Of a stretch of 64,000 nucleotides of DNA, positions 62,901-63,157 are shown in pieces. The number at the start of each line of letters is the position of its first letter. The stretch's first letter is position 1. Source of the DNA: Aradus depressus (Eukaryota > Arthropoda > Insecta > Hemiptera > Aradidae); NCBI GenBank assembly GCA_963662175.1, contig OY759223.1:12130249-12194248 (forward strand), in the 5' to 3' direction. A program made the translations under genes and the position numbers. The notes under the pieces were generated by a model. That model searched no databases and was not told the DNA's origin. It saw only the letters and a program-made list of their open reading frames with translations.

Positions 62901-63157
62901 TGCCTGTCGTGAAGTGAACGGACAGGCGGTATGTTCCTGTCTCCCCAGCTATATGGGTTCGCCTCCTTCATGTCGCCCTGAATGTGTTGTCAGTTCCGAC
63001 TGTGCTCCCAATCGTGCCTGTACCAACCTTCGTTGTATGGACCCATGCCCTGGCACTTGTGGTCTAAGTGCTGAGTGTACTGTCATCAATCATAGCCCAA
63101 TATGTAAATGCCCGTCACGGTATACTGGTGATCCATTTATTCGCTGCTATCCAATTC
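1..63157 (+). CDS. dpy: Dumpy-like giant EGF/DPY-repeat matrix protein, internal segment of 75 exons
   Basis: Seen: 75 exons join in one open frame, all separated by phase-1 introns with GT-AG ends. I found no in-frame stop in the exons I translated. Each exon gives EGF-DPY-EGF with 16 Cys. The DPY core is RPEC-x5-C-x4-AC-x4-C followed by DPC, and the second EGF carries NHxPxCxC...GDPF. Known: EGF units interspersed with DPY modules define Dumpy, a huge fibrous extracellular protein anchoring epidermis to cuticle, with a C-terminal ZP domain. Inference: this is the central repeat region. The first exon is cut by the window edge, and no signal peptide, ZP domain or stop codon is present. The EGF modules lack an obvious calcium-binding D-x-D/N-E start, so rigidity probably comes from disulfides and Pro-rich linkers. 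Exons are named here by cycle position (A-F) and cycle number (0-12). Confidence 0.9.
296..573 (-). mobile_element. tRNA-derived SINE, truncated (head missing)
   Basis: Matches the minus strand of the full SINE at 13762-14113. It begins with three TTAGG units, then the body with the GCCCGGGC-type block, and ends just past the palindrome with arms TAAAATAAAC. The tRNA-like head is absent. It lies almost against the upstream splice donor. Confidence 0.85.
574..1045. other. Intron C0-D0, remainder
   Basis: AT-rich sequence with no coding signal or recognisable repeat. It ends in the acceptor CTCAG at 1041-1045, preceded by a weak pyrimidine tract. Confidence 0.6.
1046..1360 (+). CDS. dpy: dpy exon D0
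   Basis: Linker EPPRPVIATDPC, then EGF-DPY-EGF with 16 Cys. The first EGF has the short loop CDNGACSC and DPYTGCRPEC. These two traits mark every D-position exon in the window and give the register of the upstream exons. It ends RPKPQ plus one base at donor G|GTGAGC. The second EGF reads GTSGDPFVSC. Confidence 0.9.
1526..1619. repeat. Small imperfect hairpin (34-bp arms)
   Basis: Arms 1526-1559 and 1586-1619 are inverted repeats with about three mismatches around a 26-bp spacer. The core arm sequence is CATTAATTGAATAATGAAT. It may be a decayed MITE tip or a chance AT-rich palindrome. Confidence 0.6.
1795..2034. repeat. Long inverted repeat, MITE-like snapback
   Basis: Two arms of roughly 90-110 bp (about 1795-1900 and 1938-2034) face each other around a spacer of about 40 bp. 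Matching blocks include CCGACATAATATAAG on the left and CTTATATTATGTCGG on the right, TAATTAAATTAATAGTAATA with its complement, and TACTGTAA with TTACAGTA. No coding sequence inside. The structure fits a foldback or MITE element, and transcribed RNA would form a long hairpin. Confidence 0.7.
2288..2593 (+). CDS. dpy: dpy exon E0
   Basis: Linker EAPRDPCSPSPC, then EGF-DPY-EGF. The first EGF is unusual in carrying CSCAPGQSGAPPQC. The second has VCGLSARCNVVNHNPIC, a CGLSA motif shared only with the last exon of the window, which sits at the same cycle position. Ends CFPMP plus one base at donor C|GTATGT. Confidence 0.9.
2594..3079. other. Intron E0-F0, first part
   Basis: AT-rich intron with no open frame of interest. 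A short less AT-rich patch lies around 2940-3070. I recognise nothing in it. Confidence 0.5.
3080..3259 (+). mobile_element. tRNA-derived SINE, 3' truncated
   Basis: Keeps the tRNA-like head: an A-box-like GGTAGCTCAG and a B-box-like region GCGTTTGAAACCC. The central block follows, up to GGTACTCGTTAAAGACCCC, where similarity stops. The palindrome of the intact copies is degraded here. Confidence 0.8.
3260..4019. other. Intron E0-F0, second part
   Basis: AT-rich with a poly-T stretch near 3459-3473. The word CAAACGTTTG and variants recur at about 3308, 3440 and 3886, without a clear repeat unit. No coding signal. Confidence 0.5.
4023..4343 (+). CDS. dpy: dpy exon F0, with NAGNAG acceptor
   Basis: Linker LAPQPSAPLNPC, then a 16-Cys EGF-DPY-EGF ending TSCILAQ plus one base at donor G|GTAAGC. 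The acceptor reads GCAGCAG, so splicing after the first CAG (exon from 4020) or the second (from 4023) both keep phase. The result is PVAPQP or LAPQP. I chose the second by analogy with shorter linkers; either may be used. Confidence 0.85.
4344..8264. other. Large intron F0-A1, AT-rich 5' part
   Basis: About 3.9 kb of AT-rich intron. A GAAGAA run lies at 5145-5160, TA runs near 7380 and 7840, and an A-rich AATAAAAGAAAA-type low-complexity stretch covers about 8095-8225. Short open frames have no cysteine pattern or family resemblance. No gene is supported. Confidence 0.6.
8265..9416. repeat. 64-bp tandem satellite, about 18 units
   Basis: The repeat start GGGAGATAGA recurs at 8281, 8409, 8473 and 8537, a 64-bp period. 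Each unit holds GTGTTTATTTCCCTT and TTTTATTACAACGAT. Variant units exist: a shorter type with GAAGATAGAGTG, a longer one with TTATTATGTAC, and one with GACATTGTTTATTCCCC and GTACCGCG. Their order partly repeats (units 9-11 resemble 15-17), so blocks of several units have duplicated together. The array ends abruptly at ACGATGACGGGG. Confidence 0.92.
9560..9727. repeat. Nested inverted repeat, MITE-like
   Basis: Inner arms 9617-9633 and 9646-9662 are a perfect 17-bp inverted repeat (ACGACTTAACAAATACT). Outer arms 9560-9592 and 9695-9727 also pair (core ATATTGTCTA with TAGACAATAT, and GTGTTTTT with AAAAACAC). The layout suggests a foldback element. Flanking sequence 9417-9559 and 9728-9820 holds no gene. 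Confidence 0.75.
9828..10171 (-). mobile_element. Full-length tRNA-derived SINE with 8-bp target duplication
   Basis: Minus-strand copy. The right end has the tRNA-like head: A box within GGTAGCTCAGTGG and a clear B box GGTTTCGAACCC (as printed on +). The left end has the TTAGG-type tail. GGAGTAGA flanks both sides (9820-9827 and 10172-10179), a target-site duplication that defines the ends. Confidence 0.92.
10180..11261. other. Large intron, no gene; G-run at 11100-11118
   Basis: AT-rich intron with a poly-A at about 10943-10959. From 11080 a stretch reads GGGCGTAGCCAGGATTTTCA, followed by 19 consecutive G. This looks like the end of an interspersed element but I cannot name it. A similar G-rich patch is at 41226-41250. 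Confidence 0.5.
11262..11424. repeat. Inverted-repeat hairpin, MITE-like
   Basis: Arms of about 70 bp (11262-11330 and about 11355-11424) are complementary. Left has GCAAAGCGCAGC, then ATGCACGCTAT; right has ATAGCGTGCAT, then GCTGCGCTTTAC. The spacer is about 25 bp. It is more GC-rich than its surroundings, which explains the short open frame here. Confidence 0.8.
11425..13534. other. Large intron, no gene; C-run at 11682-11699
   Basis: Low-complexity AT-rich sequence, apart from GGCACGTGCCT followed by 18 consecutive C (11682-11699). A T-rich stretch covers 11990-12180. Open frames here are Phe/Leu-rich translations of poly-T and are not genes. Confidence 0.55.
13535..15962. repeat. Tandem minisatellite, about 120-bp unit, about 18 copies
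   Basis: Each unit contains GAGCATTCACGTTTTCCTAT, CTTGCTACAAGCAAG, and a TTGATGA-TGGATTCATA segment. The period is mostly 115-123 bp. Units differ by point changes and small deletions; those from 15300 onward are shorter and more degenerate. A SINE interrupts the array at 13762-14113. Confidence 0.92.
13762..14113 (+). mobile_element. Full-length tRNA-derived SINE inserted in the minisatellite, 11-bp target duplication
   Basis: Best copy of the family, about 350 bp. The head GGGCGCCGGTAGCTCAGTGG contains an A box, and GGGTTCGTAGCCC is a one-base-off B box. A palindrome follows (GTTTATTTTA...TAAAATAAAC), then the body, then a tail of CCTAACCTAACCTA. GAAGTAGGTTT occurs on both sides (13751-13761 and 14114-14124). 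The uninterrupted minisatellite units carry this word only once, proving an insertion. Confidence 0.95.
16030..17320. repeat. Tandem repeat, about 143-bp unit, about 9 copies
   Basis: Units contain ATCGTGTTGAAAGGAAGACG, CATTCGGTTAGCTGCTGCTC and TTCTTGGATAACTCCTA. The central five copies are highly similar and the outer ones decay in both directions. It is unrelated in sequence to the two other arrays of the same intron. Confidence 0.88.
17321..17868. other. Large intron, last part before the array
   Basis: Unique AT-rich sequence ending in the acceptor TTCTTTTCAG at 17859-17868. It does not resemble the 87-bp F-A intron inside the array, so the left breakpoint of the amplified block lies at or just before the exon A1 start. 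Confidence 0.6.
17869..18198 (+). CDS. dpy: dpy exon A1 (left edge of array, diverged)
   Basis: Linker AEPVIQEKPTPC, then EGF (GTNAVCKEQ), DPY (RPECVHNSDC), EGF (GYIGDPFRYC), ending NIIPPQ plus one base at donor A|GTAAGA. It differs from A2-A8 at more sites than any later copy does, e.g. YESCRPECVH against YEGCRPECVL. This is expected for the edge unit of an array. Confidence 0.93.
18286..18600 (+). CDS. dpy: dpy exon B1
   Basis: Linker TVQEAPKDPCNPSPC. EGF with CKVNNGQAICSC, DPY RPQCVVSTEC (Gln replaces the usual Glu before Cys), EGF with NHSPICSCRSGFTGDPF, ending CYRIP plus one base. Donor C|GTAAGC. The RPQC form is kept in all eight array copies, whereas B9-B12 have RPEC. Confidence 0.95.
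18683..19018 (+). CDS. dpy: dpy exon C1 (Pro-rich linker)
   Basis: The longest exon of the unit because of its linker PPPPIASPVPVNPC. EGF CRDNNGSPSCSC, DPY RPECSINAEC, EGF CPEGYTGDPFNNC, ending FPKPPP plus one base. Pro at both ends makes this the most proline-rich spacer in each cycle, a likely hinge or extended segment (inference). Confidence 0.95.
19115..19420 (+). CDS. dpy: dpy exon D1 (short-loop EGF)
   Basis: Linker PAEPVQSDPCNPSPC. The first EGF has the shortened loop CHDGVCTC and GDPYTGCRPEC. DPY ends NKCADPC. The second EGF reads HIPMCSCLQGMSGNPFIQC, with GNPF in place of GDPF. The donor is G|GTTAGT. Unit 1 reads CLPEYQ, while later units read CLSEYQ. Confidence 0.95.
19495..19800 (+). 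CDS. dpy: dpy exon E1
   Basis: Linker APIESTPCQPSPC. EGF CRPINGQSVCSC, DPY RPECVVNSDCGRNEAC, then NPCVGTCG where other cassettes have DPCPGTCG. Second EGF CPARYTGDPFIRC, ending HPIR plus one base at donor C|GTAAGA. Confidence 0.95.
19877..20203 (+). CDS. dpy: dpy exon F1
   Basis: Linker PEAAPVAQEQTDPC. EGF with GTSPSCSCLPNFNG, DPY RPECVSNGECSSHLAC, EGF with VSHTPQCLCSPGYTGDPF (SH replaces the usual NH), ending SVVQ plus one base at donor C|GTAAGT. The next intron is 87 bp and leads to exon A2. Confidence 0.95.
20291..22625 (+). CDS. dpy: dpy array unit 2 (exons A2-F2)
   Basis: Exons 20291-20620, 20708-21022, 21105-21440, 21537-21842, 21917-22222 and 22299-22625. Distinctive: A2 keeps GTNAVCKEQ like unit 1. 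C2 alone reads CRENNGSP (Asp to Glu; others CRDNNGSP). C2 shares the Ile linker form (PPPPIASP) with unit 1. The A-B intron has GTGATTC, otherwise seen only after exon A9. Confidence 0.95.
22713..25047 (+). CDS. dpy: dpy array unit 3 (exons A3-F3)
   Basis: Exons 22713-23042, 23130-23444, 23527-23862, 23959-24264, 24339-24644 and 24721-25047. From this unit on, A reads GANAVCREQ (two substitutions) and the C linker becomes PPPPVASP. E3 carries GVGAKCE (Arg to Lys), shared with unit 6 only. The B-C intron has a private T-to-A change. Confidence 0.95.
25135..27469 (+). CDS. dpy: dpy array unit 4 (exons A4-F4)
   Basis: Exons 25135-25464, 25552-25866, 25949-26284, 26381-26686, 26761-27066 and 27143-27469. 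A4 is a mosaic: GTN as in units 1-2 but CREQ as in units 3-8. B4 has the silent variant CCCAAAGACCC, found again only in unit 6. Confidence 0.95.
27557..29891 (+). CDS. dpy: dpy array unit 5 (exons A5-F5)
   Basis: Exons 27557-27886, 27974-28288, 28371-28706, 28803-29108, 29183-29488 and 29565-29891. It carries the commonest state at every variable site I noticed (GANAVCREQ, CCCAAGGACCC, PPPPVASP, CLSEYQ, GARC), so it serves as the array consensus. Confidence 0.95.
29979..32313 (+). CDS. dpy: dpy array unit 6 (exons A6-F6)
   Basis: Exons 29979-30308, 30396-30710, 30793-31128, 31225-31530, 31605-31910 and 31987-32313. It combines the silent B variant of unit 4 (CCCAAAGACCC) with the E variant of unit 3 (GAKC), a combination best explained by exchange between non-adjacent units. 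Confidence 0.95.
32401..34735 (+). CDS. dpy: dpy array unit 7 (exons A7-F7)
   Basis: Exons 32401-32730, 32818-33132, 33215-33550, 33647-33952, 34027-34332 and 34409-34735. It appears identical in type to unit 5 at the variable sites I followed. Confidence 0.95.
34823..37157 (+). CDS. dpy: dpy array unit 8 (exons A8-F8, right edge)
   Basis: Exons 34823-35152, 35240-35554, 35637-35972, 36069-36374, 36449-36754 and 36831-37157. It holds several private changes: PPPSVASP linker (Pro to Ser) in C8, CQAGYKG (Ser to Ala) in E8, and silent changes in A8, B8, C8, D8 and F8. Exon F8 stops matching the other copies at about 37137 and ends VNCLVLE instead of VQCSVVQ, with donor T|GTAAGT. It is a chimeric edge exon. 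Confidence 0.94.
37158..38039. other. Intron F8-A9, unique 882 bp at the array edge
   Basis: Replaces the 87-bp F-A intron of the array. The sequence is mostly AT-rich. About 37790-37930 is more balanced in composition and open in two frames for some 40 codons, but has no EGF pattern and no convincing acceptor. Ends in TTATTGCAG. Confidence 0.6.
38040..38369 (+). CDS. dpy: dpy exon A9 (array-like)
   Basis: Linker SEPIVQERPTPC. Nearly identical to the array A exons (GANAVCKEQ, YEGCRPECVL), including the following 87-bp intron. It is therefore part of the homogenised zone even though an 882-bp unique intron separates it from unit 8. Confidence 0.94.
38457..38771 (+). CDS. dpy: dpy exon B9 (chimeric)
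   Basis: The first 99 or so coding bases equal the array B exon (linker TVQEAPKDPC, CKVNNGQAICSC). From about 38557 it diverges: CLPQYIGAPPGCRPECVVSSEC and CGQDSHCQVINH. The sharp switch marks the right limit of homogenisation. Donor C|GTACGT. Confidence 0.93.
38860..39195 (+). CDS. dpy: dpy exon C9
   Basis: Linker PPPAPPASPVYINPC, CRDHGGSPSCSC, DPY RPECTINAECSSNLAC, second EGF CPEGYTGDPFTNC, ending VPKPPP plus one base. Same design as array C exons but clearly diverged in nucleotides, and its 5' intron is only 88 bp. Confidence 0.93.
39196..40269. other. Intron C9-D9
   Basis: 1,074 bp without a recognisable element or coding signal. Poly-A near 39904-39914. Composition is typical of the other introns. 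Confidence 0.5.
40270..40575 (+). CDS. dpy: dpy exon D9
   Basis: Linker PAEPIESDPCSPSPC, short loop CNNGQCTC, GDPYRGCRPEC, DPY CVLSTECPKNLAC, second EGF CPEKMSGNPFLSC with the D-type GNPF. Donor G|GTCAGT. Confidence 0.93.
40825..41614. mobile_element. Possible RTE-type LINE 3' remnant with nested G-rich insert
   Basis: The region starts with ACTAGCAGTATTGCCCGGAG and ends with AATCCTTCCAGCGGTTTGGA and a TATAAGATT-like tail. Both resemble 3' regions of RTE-type LINEs from memory. Inside, GGGCGGATCCAGG (about 41047) and a G-rich stretch (41226-41250) with CCCCTTGTGTCCGCC suggest a second, inserted element. No reverse transcriptase frame remains. Confidence 0.35.
41702..42007 (+). CDS. dpy: dpy exon E9
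   Basis: Linker EPVKETPCQPSPC, CRPINSQSVCSC, DPY CVVNSDCGQNEAC, then NPCLGTCGIGAKC, second EGF CPPRYTGDPFVRC, ending HSIR plus one base. It keeps the E-type NPC-x-GTCG junction of the array copies. Confidence 0.93.
42073..42200 (+). mobile_element. SINE 3' fragment
   Basis: Matches the distal body of the tRNA-derived SINE (CATGTCCACCAGAGTGA, GGTAGTAGGCGATATGA) without a head. Strongly diverged. Confidence 0.7.
42211..42484 (+). mobile_element. Diverged tRNA-derived SINE
   Basis: Head GATAGCTTAGAGGTAGCGTA and a decayed B box (GGGCTCAAAACTC), then the middle block CACGCCGTCCTTTGGATGGG and a shortened body. Older than the copies at 9828 and 13762. The rest of this intron to 43461 holds only AT-rich sequence. 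Confidence 0.8.
43462..43782 (+). CDS. dpy: dpy exon F9
   Basis: Linker PEITVQQEPTNPC, EGF GSSPSCSCLPNYNG, DPY CVSNGECANHLAC, second EGF VSHTPQCVCIPGFTGDPF, ending CTQL plus one base at donor A|GTAAGA. It shares the SH variant and NGEC motif with all F exons. The intron upstream ends in a long T-tract. Confidence 0.93.
44236..44535 (+). mobile_element. Diverged tRNA-derived SINE, 5' truncated
   Basis: Starts at the B-box part (GTGGGTTCTAAACCC) and runs through the body to GGCATGAGTCATAACAACTA. Lacks the A box, and the tail has lost the clean CCTAA units. Confidence 0.8.
44780..44960 (-). other. tRNA-like T-arm in a second, unnamed repeat
   Basis: The minus strand carries GCGGGTTCGAATCCCGTC, a good T-arm with B box, at about 44881-44901. 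No matching A box or acceptor stem could be found, so this is probably a fragment of another tRNA-derived repeat rather than a tRNA gene. The remaining intron to 45548 shows no gene. Confidence 0.35.
45549..45878 (+). CDS. dpy: dpy exon A10
   Basis: Linker IEHLPQERPTPC, GANAICREQNGAGSCTC, DPY CVLNTDCPSNKAC, second EGF YPGYTGDPFRYC, ending NPIPPQ plus one base. A-type hallmark NPYEGCRPEC. Donor C|GTAAGC. The 380-bp intron that follows contains nothing recognised. Confidence 0.93.
46259..46570 (+). CDS. dpy: dpy exon B10
   Basis: Linker QAPQPVNPC (shortest B linker), CKENNGQAICSC, CLPQFIGAPPGCRPEC, DPY CVVSTECASNKAC, second EGF NHSPICSCRSGFTGDPF, ending CRPIP plus one base. Donor C|GTAAGA. Confidence 0.93.
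46718..47447. mobile_element. Inverted-repeat element interrupted by a nested repeat
   Basis: Ends 46718-46770 and about 47395-47447 are imperfect inverted repeats: TATCAGTCCAATATATTTTA against the complement of TAAAATATGTTGGACTGATA, with further matches inward (ACTAGT, CAGCAAT/GGCAATGA). Between them lies a copy of the repeat found in three other introns (46821-47370). Likely a non-autonomous DNA element hit by a later insertion. Confidence 0.6.
46821..47370 (+). repeat. Interspersed repeat X, copy 1
   Basis: Shares an ordered set of words with 50122-50310, 54921-55530 and 58171-58985. They are a start like CCTCAG...CGAAG, then AATAACTCC, GTATCGACACAA, AGGGGAGGCTTAACA, and an end like GCTGGTGATTCACCGAC. 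All copies lie on the same strand. No coding capacity seen; the family is unknown to me. Confidence 0.7.
47500..47760 (-). pseudogene. LINE reverse-transcriptase C-terminal remnant
   Basis: Minus-strand translation gives DPFCRCGVIEETMLHIL, a stop, then CEGFSHLRW. The C-x-C-G...EET-x2-HIL...C pattern is the zinc-knuckle-like block near the end of many non-LTR retrotransposon polymerase proteins. Two in-frame stops show that it is dead. The downstream part reads FDDAFLNPDELKK. Confidence 0.55.
47883..48218 (+). CDS. dpy: dpy exon C10
   Basis: Linker PPPPPPAAPVFVNPC, with six consecutive Pro. CRDNGGSPSCSC, DPY CSINAECLSNLAC, second EGF CPEGYTGDPFTNC, ending YPKPPP plus one base. Donor C|GTAAGA. 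Confidence 0.93.
48542..48930. mobile_element. Possible RTE-type LINE tails and TA microsatellite
   Basis: ACTAGCTAAACCCGCCATGC followed by a short body and CACAGACGGACTTTCATTTA resembles an RTE 3' end from memory. A second tail-like piece ends in a TA run at about 48889-48918. Short, degraded and non-coding. Confidence 0.4.
49268..49466 (+). mobile_element. tRNA-derived SINE, 5' truncated
   Basis: Body and 3' part only (GCGATGGTCCCAAGCCTG to AACCCGGGCGTGAGCCAC). Diverged from the intact copies. The rest of the intron up to 49642 is AT-rich. Confidence 0.8.
49643..49948 (+). CDS. dpy: dpy exon D10
   Basis: Linker PIEPVESDPCNPSPC, short loop CSNGICTC, GDPYVSCRPEC, DPY CVLNSDCSKNKAC, second EGF CPEKMSGNPFTIC, ending RPLE plus one base. 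The donor is G|GTTTGT, weaker than the GTAAGN used elsewhere; exon D11 has the same form. Confidence 0.92.
50122..50310 (+). repeat. Interspersed repeat X, copy 2 (partial)
   Basis: Matches the first half of the family (CAGCTGTACGAAG, ATAACTACCGATAGAATG, GTATCGATACGAAATT); similarity fades afterwards. The rest of the intron shows nothing. Confidence 0.6.
50558..50863 (+). CDS. dpy: dpy exon E10
   Basis: Linker EPIQSSPCQPSPC, CRPVNGQSVCSC, DPY CVVNSDCGRNEAC, then DPCPGTCGVGARC, second EGF CPPRYSGDPFVRC, ending HPL plus one base. Nearly identical in protein to E11. Donor G|GTAAGA. The 691-bp intron that follows has no element I recognise. Confidence 0.93.
51555..51875 (+). CDS. dpy: dpy exon F10
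   Basis: Linker VEPQVQQVPTNPC, GTSPSCSCLPNFNGVPPSC. The bridge to the DPY module reads HPEC in place of the near-universal RPEC. Second EGF VSHTPQCVCTPGYTGDPF, ending CTQI plus one base at donor A|GTAAGT. Confidence 0.92.
   Translation, partial: WNLKCNKCQPIHACHLLVDQTLSAKCQEQAHHAPVCPISMGFLPVVIQNVSVMENVQVIWPVSIRSVKILVLVLVELVQIVVWSVTHLSVSVPLDILEIPSYNAHK
52090..52480 (-). pseudogene. LINE-like remnant with CDRCEEENETTAHF
   Basis: The minus strand reads YTCDRCEEENETTAHFLG at about 52263-52315. This resembles the C-x2-C...EET-x2-H block at the end of non-LTR retrotransposon polymerases. Flanking frames are shifted, so the copy is degraded. It lies just upstream of the acceptor of exon A11. Confidence 0.5.
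52500..52829 (+). CDS. dpy: dpy exon A11
   Basis: Linker IEQAPQERPTPC, GANAICREQNGAGSCSC, DPY CVLNSDCPSNKAC, second EGF RVGYTGDPFRYC, ending NVIPPQ plus one base. The following 455-bp intron includes a more GC-rich patch at 52940-53095 of unknown origin. Confidence 0.93.
53285..53602 (+). CDS. dpy: dpy exon B11
   Basis: Linker PTEPPIPVNPC, CKENNGQAICSC, CLPQYVGAPPGCRPEC, second EGF CRSGYSGDPFSVC, ending CRPIP plus one base. The acceptor TCAG at 53281-53284 is followed six bases later by a second in-phase ACAG (53287-53290), which would drop two residues. I chose the first for its better tract. Donor C|GTGAGT. Confidence 0.9.
53603..54486. other. Intron B11-C11 with TA tract and a small minisatellite
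   Basis: A TA run spans about 53675-53716. At about 54172-54302 a motif like TATTAGATATTTATT recurs four times, spaced roughly 30-40 bp. No coding signal. Confidence 0.6.
54487..54822 (+). CDS. dpy: dpy exon C11
   Basis: Linker PPPPPPAAPAYVNPC, CRDAGGSASCSC, DPY CTLNAECASNLAC, second EGF CPEGYTGDPFTNC, ending YPKPPP plus one base. The second half is nearly identical in nucleotides to exon C10 (e.g. CACTGTAATGTCATCAATCA), so duplication or conversion also links the older cycles. Confidence 0.93.
54921..55530 (+). repeat. Interspersed repeat X, copy 3
   Basis: The fullest uninterrupted copy, about 610 bp. It includes two internal similar blocks (GACACAAAATTT and GACAAGAAATTT, each followed by an AAAGGGGAGGG-type block), so the element may itself contain a diverged tandem duplication. 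Confidence 0.7.
55562..55867 (+). CDS. dpy: dpy exon D11
   Basis: Linker PPAPVESDPCNPSPC, short loop CNNGVCTC, GDPYVGCRPEC, DPY CVLNTDCPKNKAC, second EGF CPDKMSGNPFIVC, ending RPLE plus one base. Weak donor G|GTTTGT. The next intron is only 101 bp. Confidence 0.92.
55969..56274 (+). CDS. dpy: dpy exon E11
   Basis: Linker EPVQSTPCQPSPC, CRPINGQSVCSCLPGYKG, DPY CVVNSDCGRNEAC, second EGF CPPRYSGDPFVRC, ending YSIR plus one base. Very close to E10 over most of its length, including silent sites. Confidence 0.93.
56339..56545 (-). mobile_element. Diverged SINE fragment
   Basis: Minus-strand body of the tRNA-derived family (GGGTCATATCGCTTCTTACC, TTTTGCCTACCC, TAACGTCCCATC), badly decayed and without head. 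Confidence 0.65.
56546..57700. other. Intron E11-F11 remainder, with an unexplained less AT-rich block
   Basis: From about 56560 to 56930 the sequence is richer in CG dinucleotides (TTATCGGGCTAATG, GGGCGCCGGCGGATG) than the rest of the intron and may be the end of an unnamed transposon. The open frame at 57012-57308 is lysine/phenylalanine-rich with no homology I recognise, so I do not call it a gene. Confidence 0.4.
57701..58021 (+). CDS. dpy: dpy exon F11
   Basis: Linker PEAIEPEIPTNPC, GSSPSCSCLPNYNG, DPY CISNGECSSHLAC, second EGF VSHTPQCTCSPGFGGDPF, where the usual Thr/Ser before GDPF is Gly. Ends CTQK plus one base at donor A|GTAAGT. Confidence 0.93.
58171..58985 (+). repeat. Interspersed repeat X, copy 4, split by a DNA element
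   Basis: Starts CCTCAGCTAGTGTGGGGG and ends CTGATGATTCACCGAC like the other copies. It is interrupted at 58426-58806 by a terminal-inverted-repeat element. Confidence 0.7.
58426..58806. mobile_element. Non-autonomous TIR transposon (MITE), about 380 bp
   Basis: Ends are perfect inverted repeats of 34 bp: 58426-58459 begins TATATCGCTACCTCAGAACA and 58773-58806 is its exact complement, ending CTGAGGTAGCGATATA. The TA at each tip fits a TA target duplication as in Tc1/mariner elements. The interior (about 310 bp) has no transposase frame. The arms are still perfect, so insertion is probably young. Confidence 0.9.
59093..59419 (+). CDS. dpy: dpy exon A12
   Basis: Linker IEQHPPESLTPC, GSNAICKEQNGAGSCTC, GNPYEGCRPEC, DPY CVLNSDCPSNRAC, second EGF WQGYTGDPFRYC, ending HIIPP plus one base (no final Gln, one codon shorter than other A exons). 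Donor C|GTAAGC, then a 95-bp intron. Confidence 0.93.
59515..59829 (+). CDS. dpy: dpy exon B12
   Basis: Linker PAEPIPVNPCHPSPC, CKENNGQAICSC, CLSEYVGAPPGCRPEC, DPY CVVSTECASNKACVNKKC, second EGF CNSGFTGDAFIRC, with GDAF in place of GDPF. Ends HPIP plus one base. Donor C|GTAAGA. Confidence 0.93.
60180..60318 (+). mobile_element. SINE 3' fragment
   Basis: Matches the distal body (AGGTGAATAAAAAATTAGGG, CACCAGAGTGACGAAAGAGC, GCCCGGGCATAA). Fairly well preserved but 5' truncated. The surrounding intron from 59830 to 60888 shows TA and T tracts and nothing else. Confidence 0.82.
60889..61224 (+). CDS. dpy: dpy exon C12
   Basis: Linker PPPVQPAAPIYSNPC, CMDVSSSASCSCLPGFMG, DPY CTMNAECTSNLAC, second EGF CPDGYTGDPFNNC, ending YPKPPP plus one base. 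The most diverged C exon of the series. Donor C|GTAAGA. Confidence 0.93.
61225..61962. other. Intron C12-D12
   Basis: 738 bp, AT-rich, with repeated words such as TACTATTCGT and ATTTATTTACTAT around 61620-61760 that suggest a decayed short tandem duplication. No gene. Confidence 0.5.
61963..62268 (+). CDS. dpy: dpy exon D12
   Basis: Linker PAEPLPKDPCNPSPC, short loop CNNGICTC, GDPYSGCRPEC, DPY CVLNSDCAKNKAC, second EGF CPEKMSGNPFIQC, ending RPFE plus one base. Donor G|GTATTC. Confirms that the cycle register continues to the end of the window. Confidence 0.93.
62269..62848. other. Intron D12-E12
   Basis: 580 bp of AT-rich sequence without recognisable element. Ends in the T-rich acceptor ATTTTTAG at 62841-62848. 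Confidence 0.5.
62849..63157 (+). CDS. dpy: dpy exon E12 (last exon in window)
   Basis: Linker APLPDLRPCSPSPC, CREVNGQAVCSCLPSYMG, DPY CVVSSDCAPNRACTNLRC, second EGF CGLSAECTVINHSPICKC, ending YPIR plus one base. It resembles E0 (CGLSA motif) more than E1-E11, so the two ends of the window share an older E type. Donor C|GTAAGT, so coding continues beyond the window. Confidence 0.92.

Noticed and set aside
1..63157. Notch, fibrillin or another EGF-rich protein
   Set aside because: The four-cysteine DPY module between every pair of EGF repeats is specific to Dumpy-type proteins, and calcium-binding EGF signatures are missing.
17869..63157. Cluster of many small tandem genes
   Set aside because: There are no start codons, signal peptides or stops in frame between cassettes. 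All donors and acceptors are phase 1 and join perfectly, so it is one gene.
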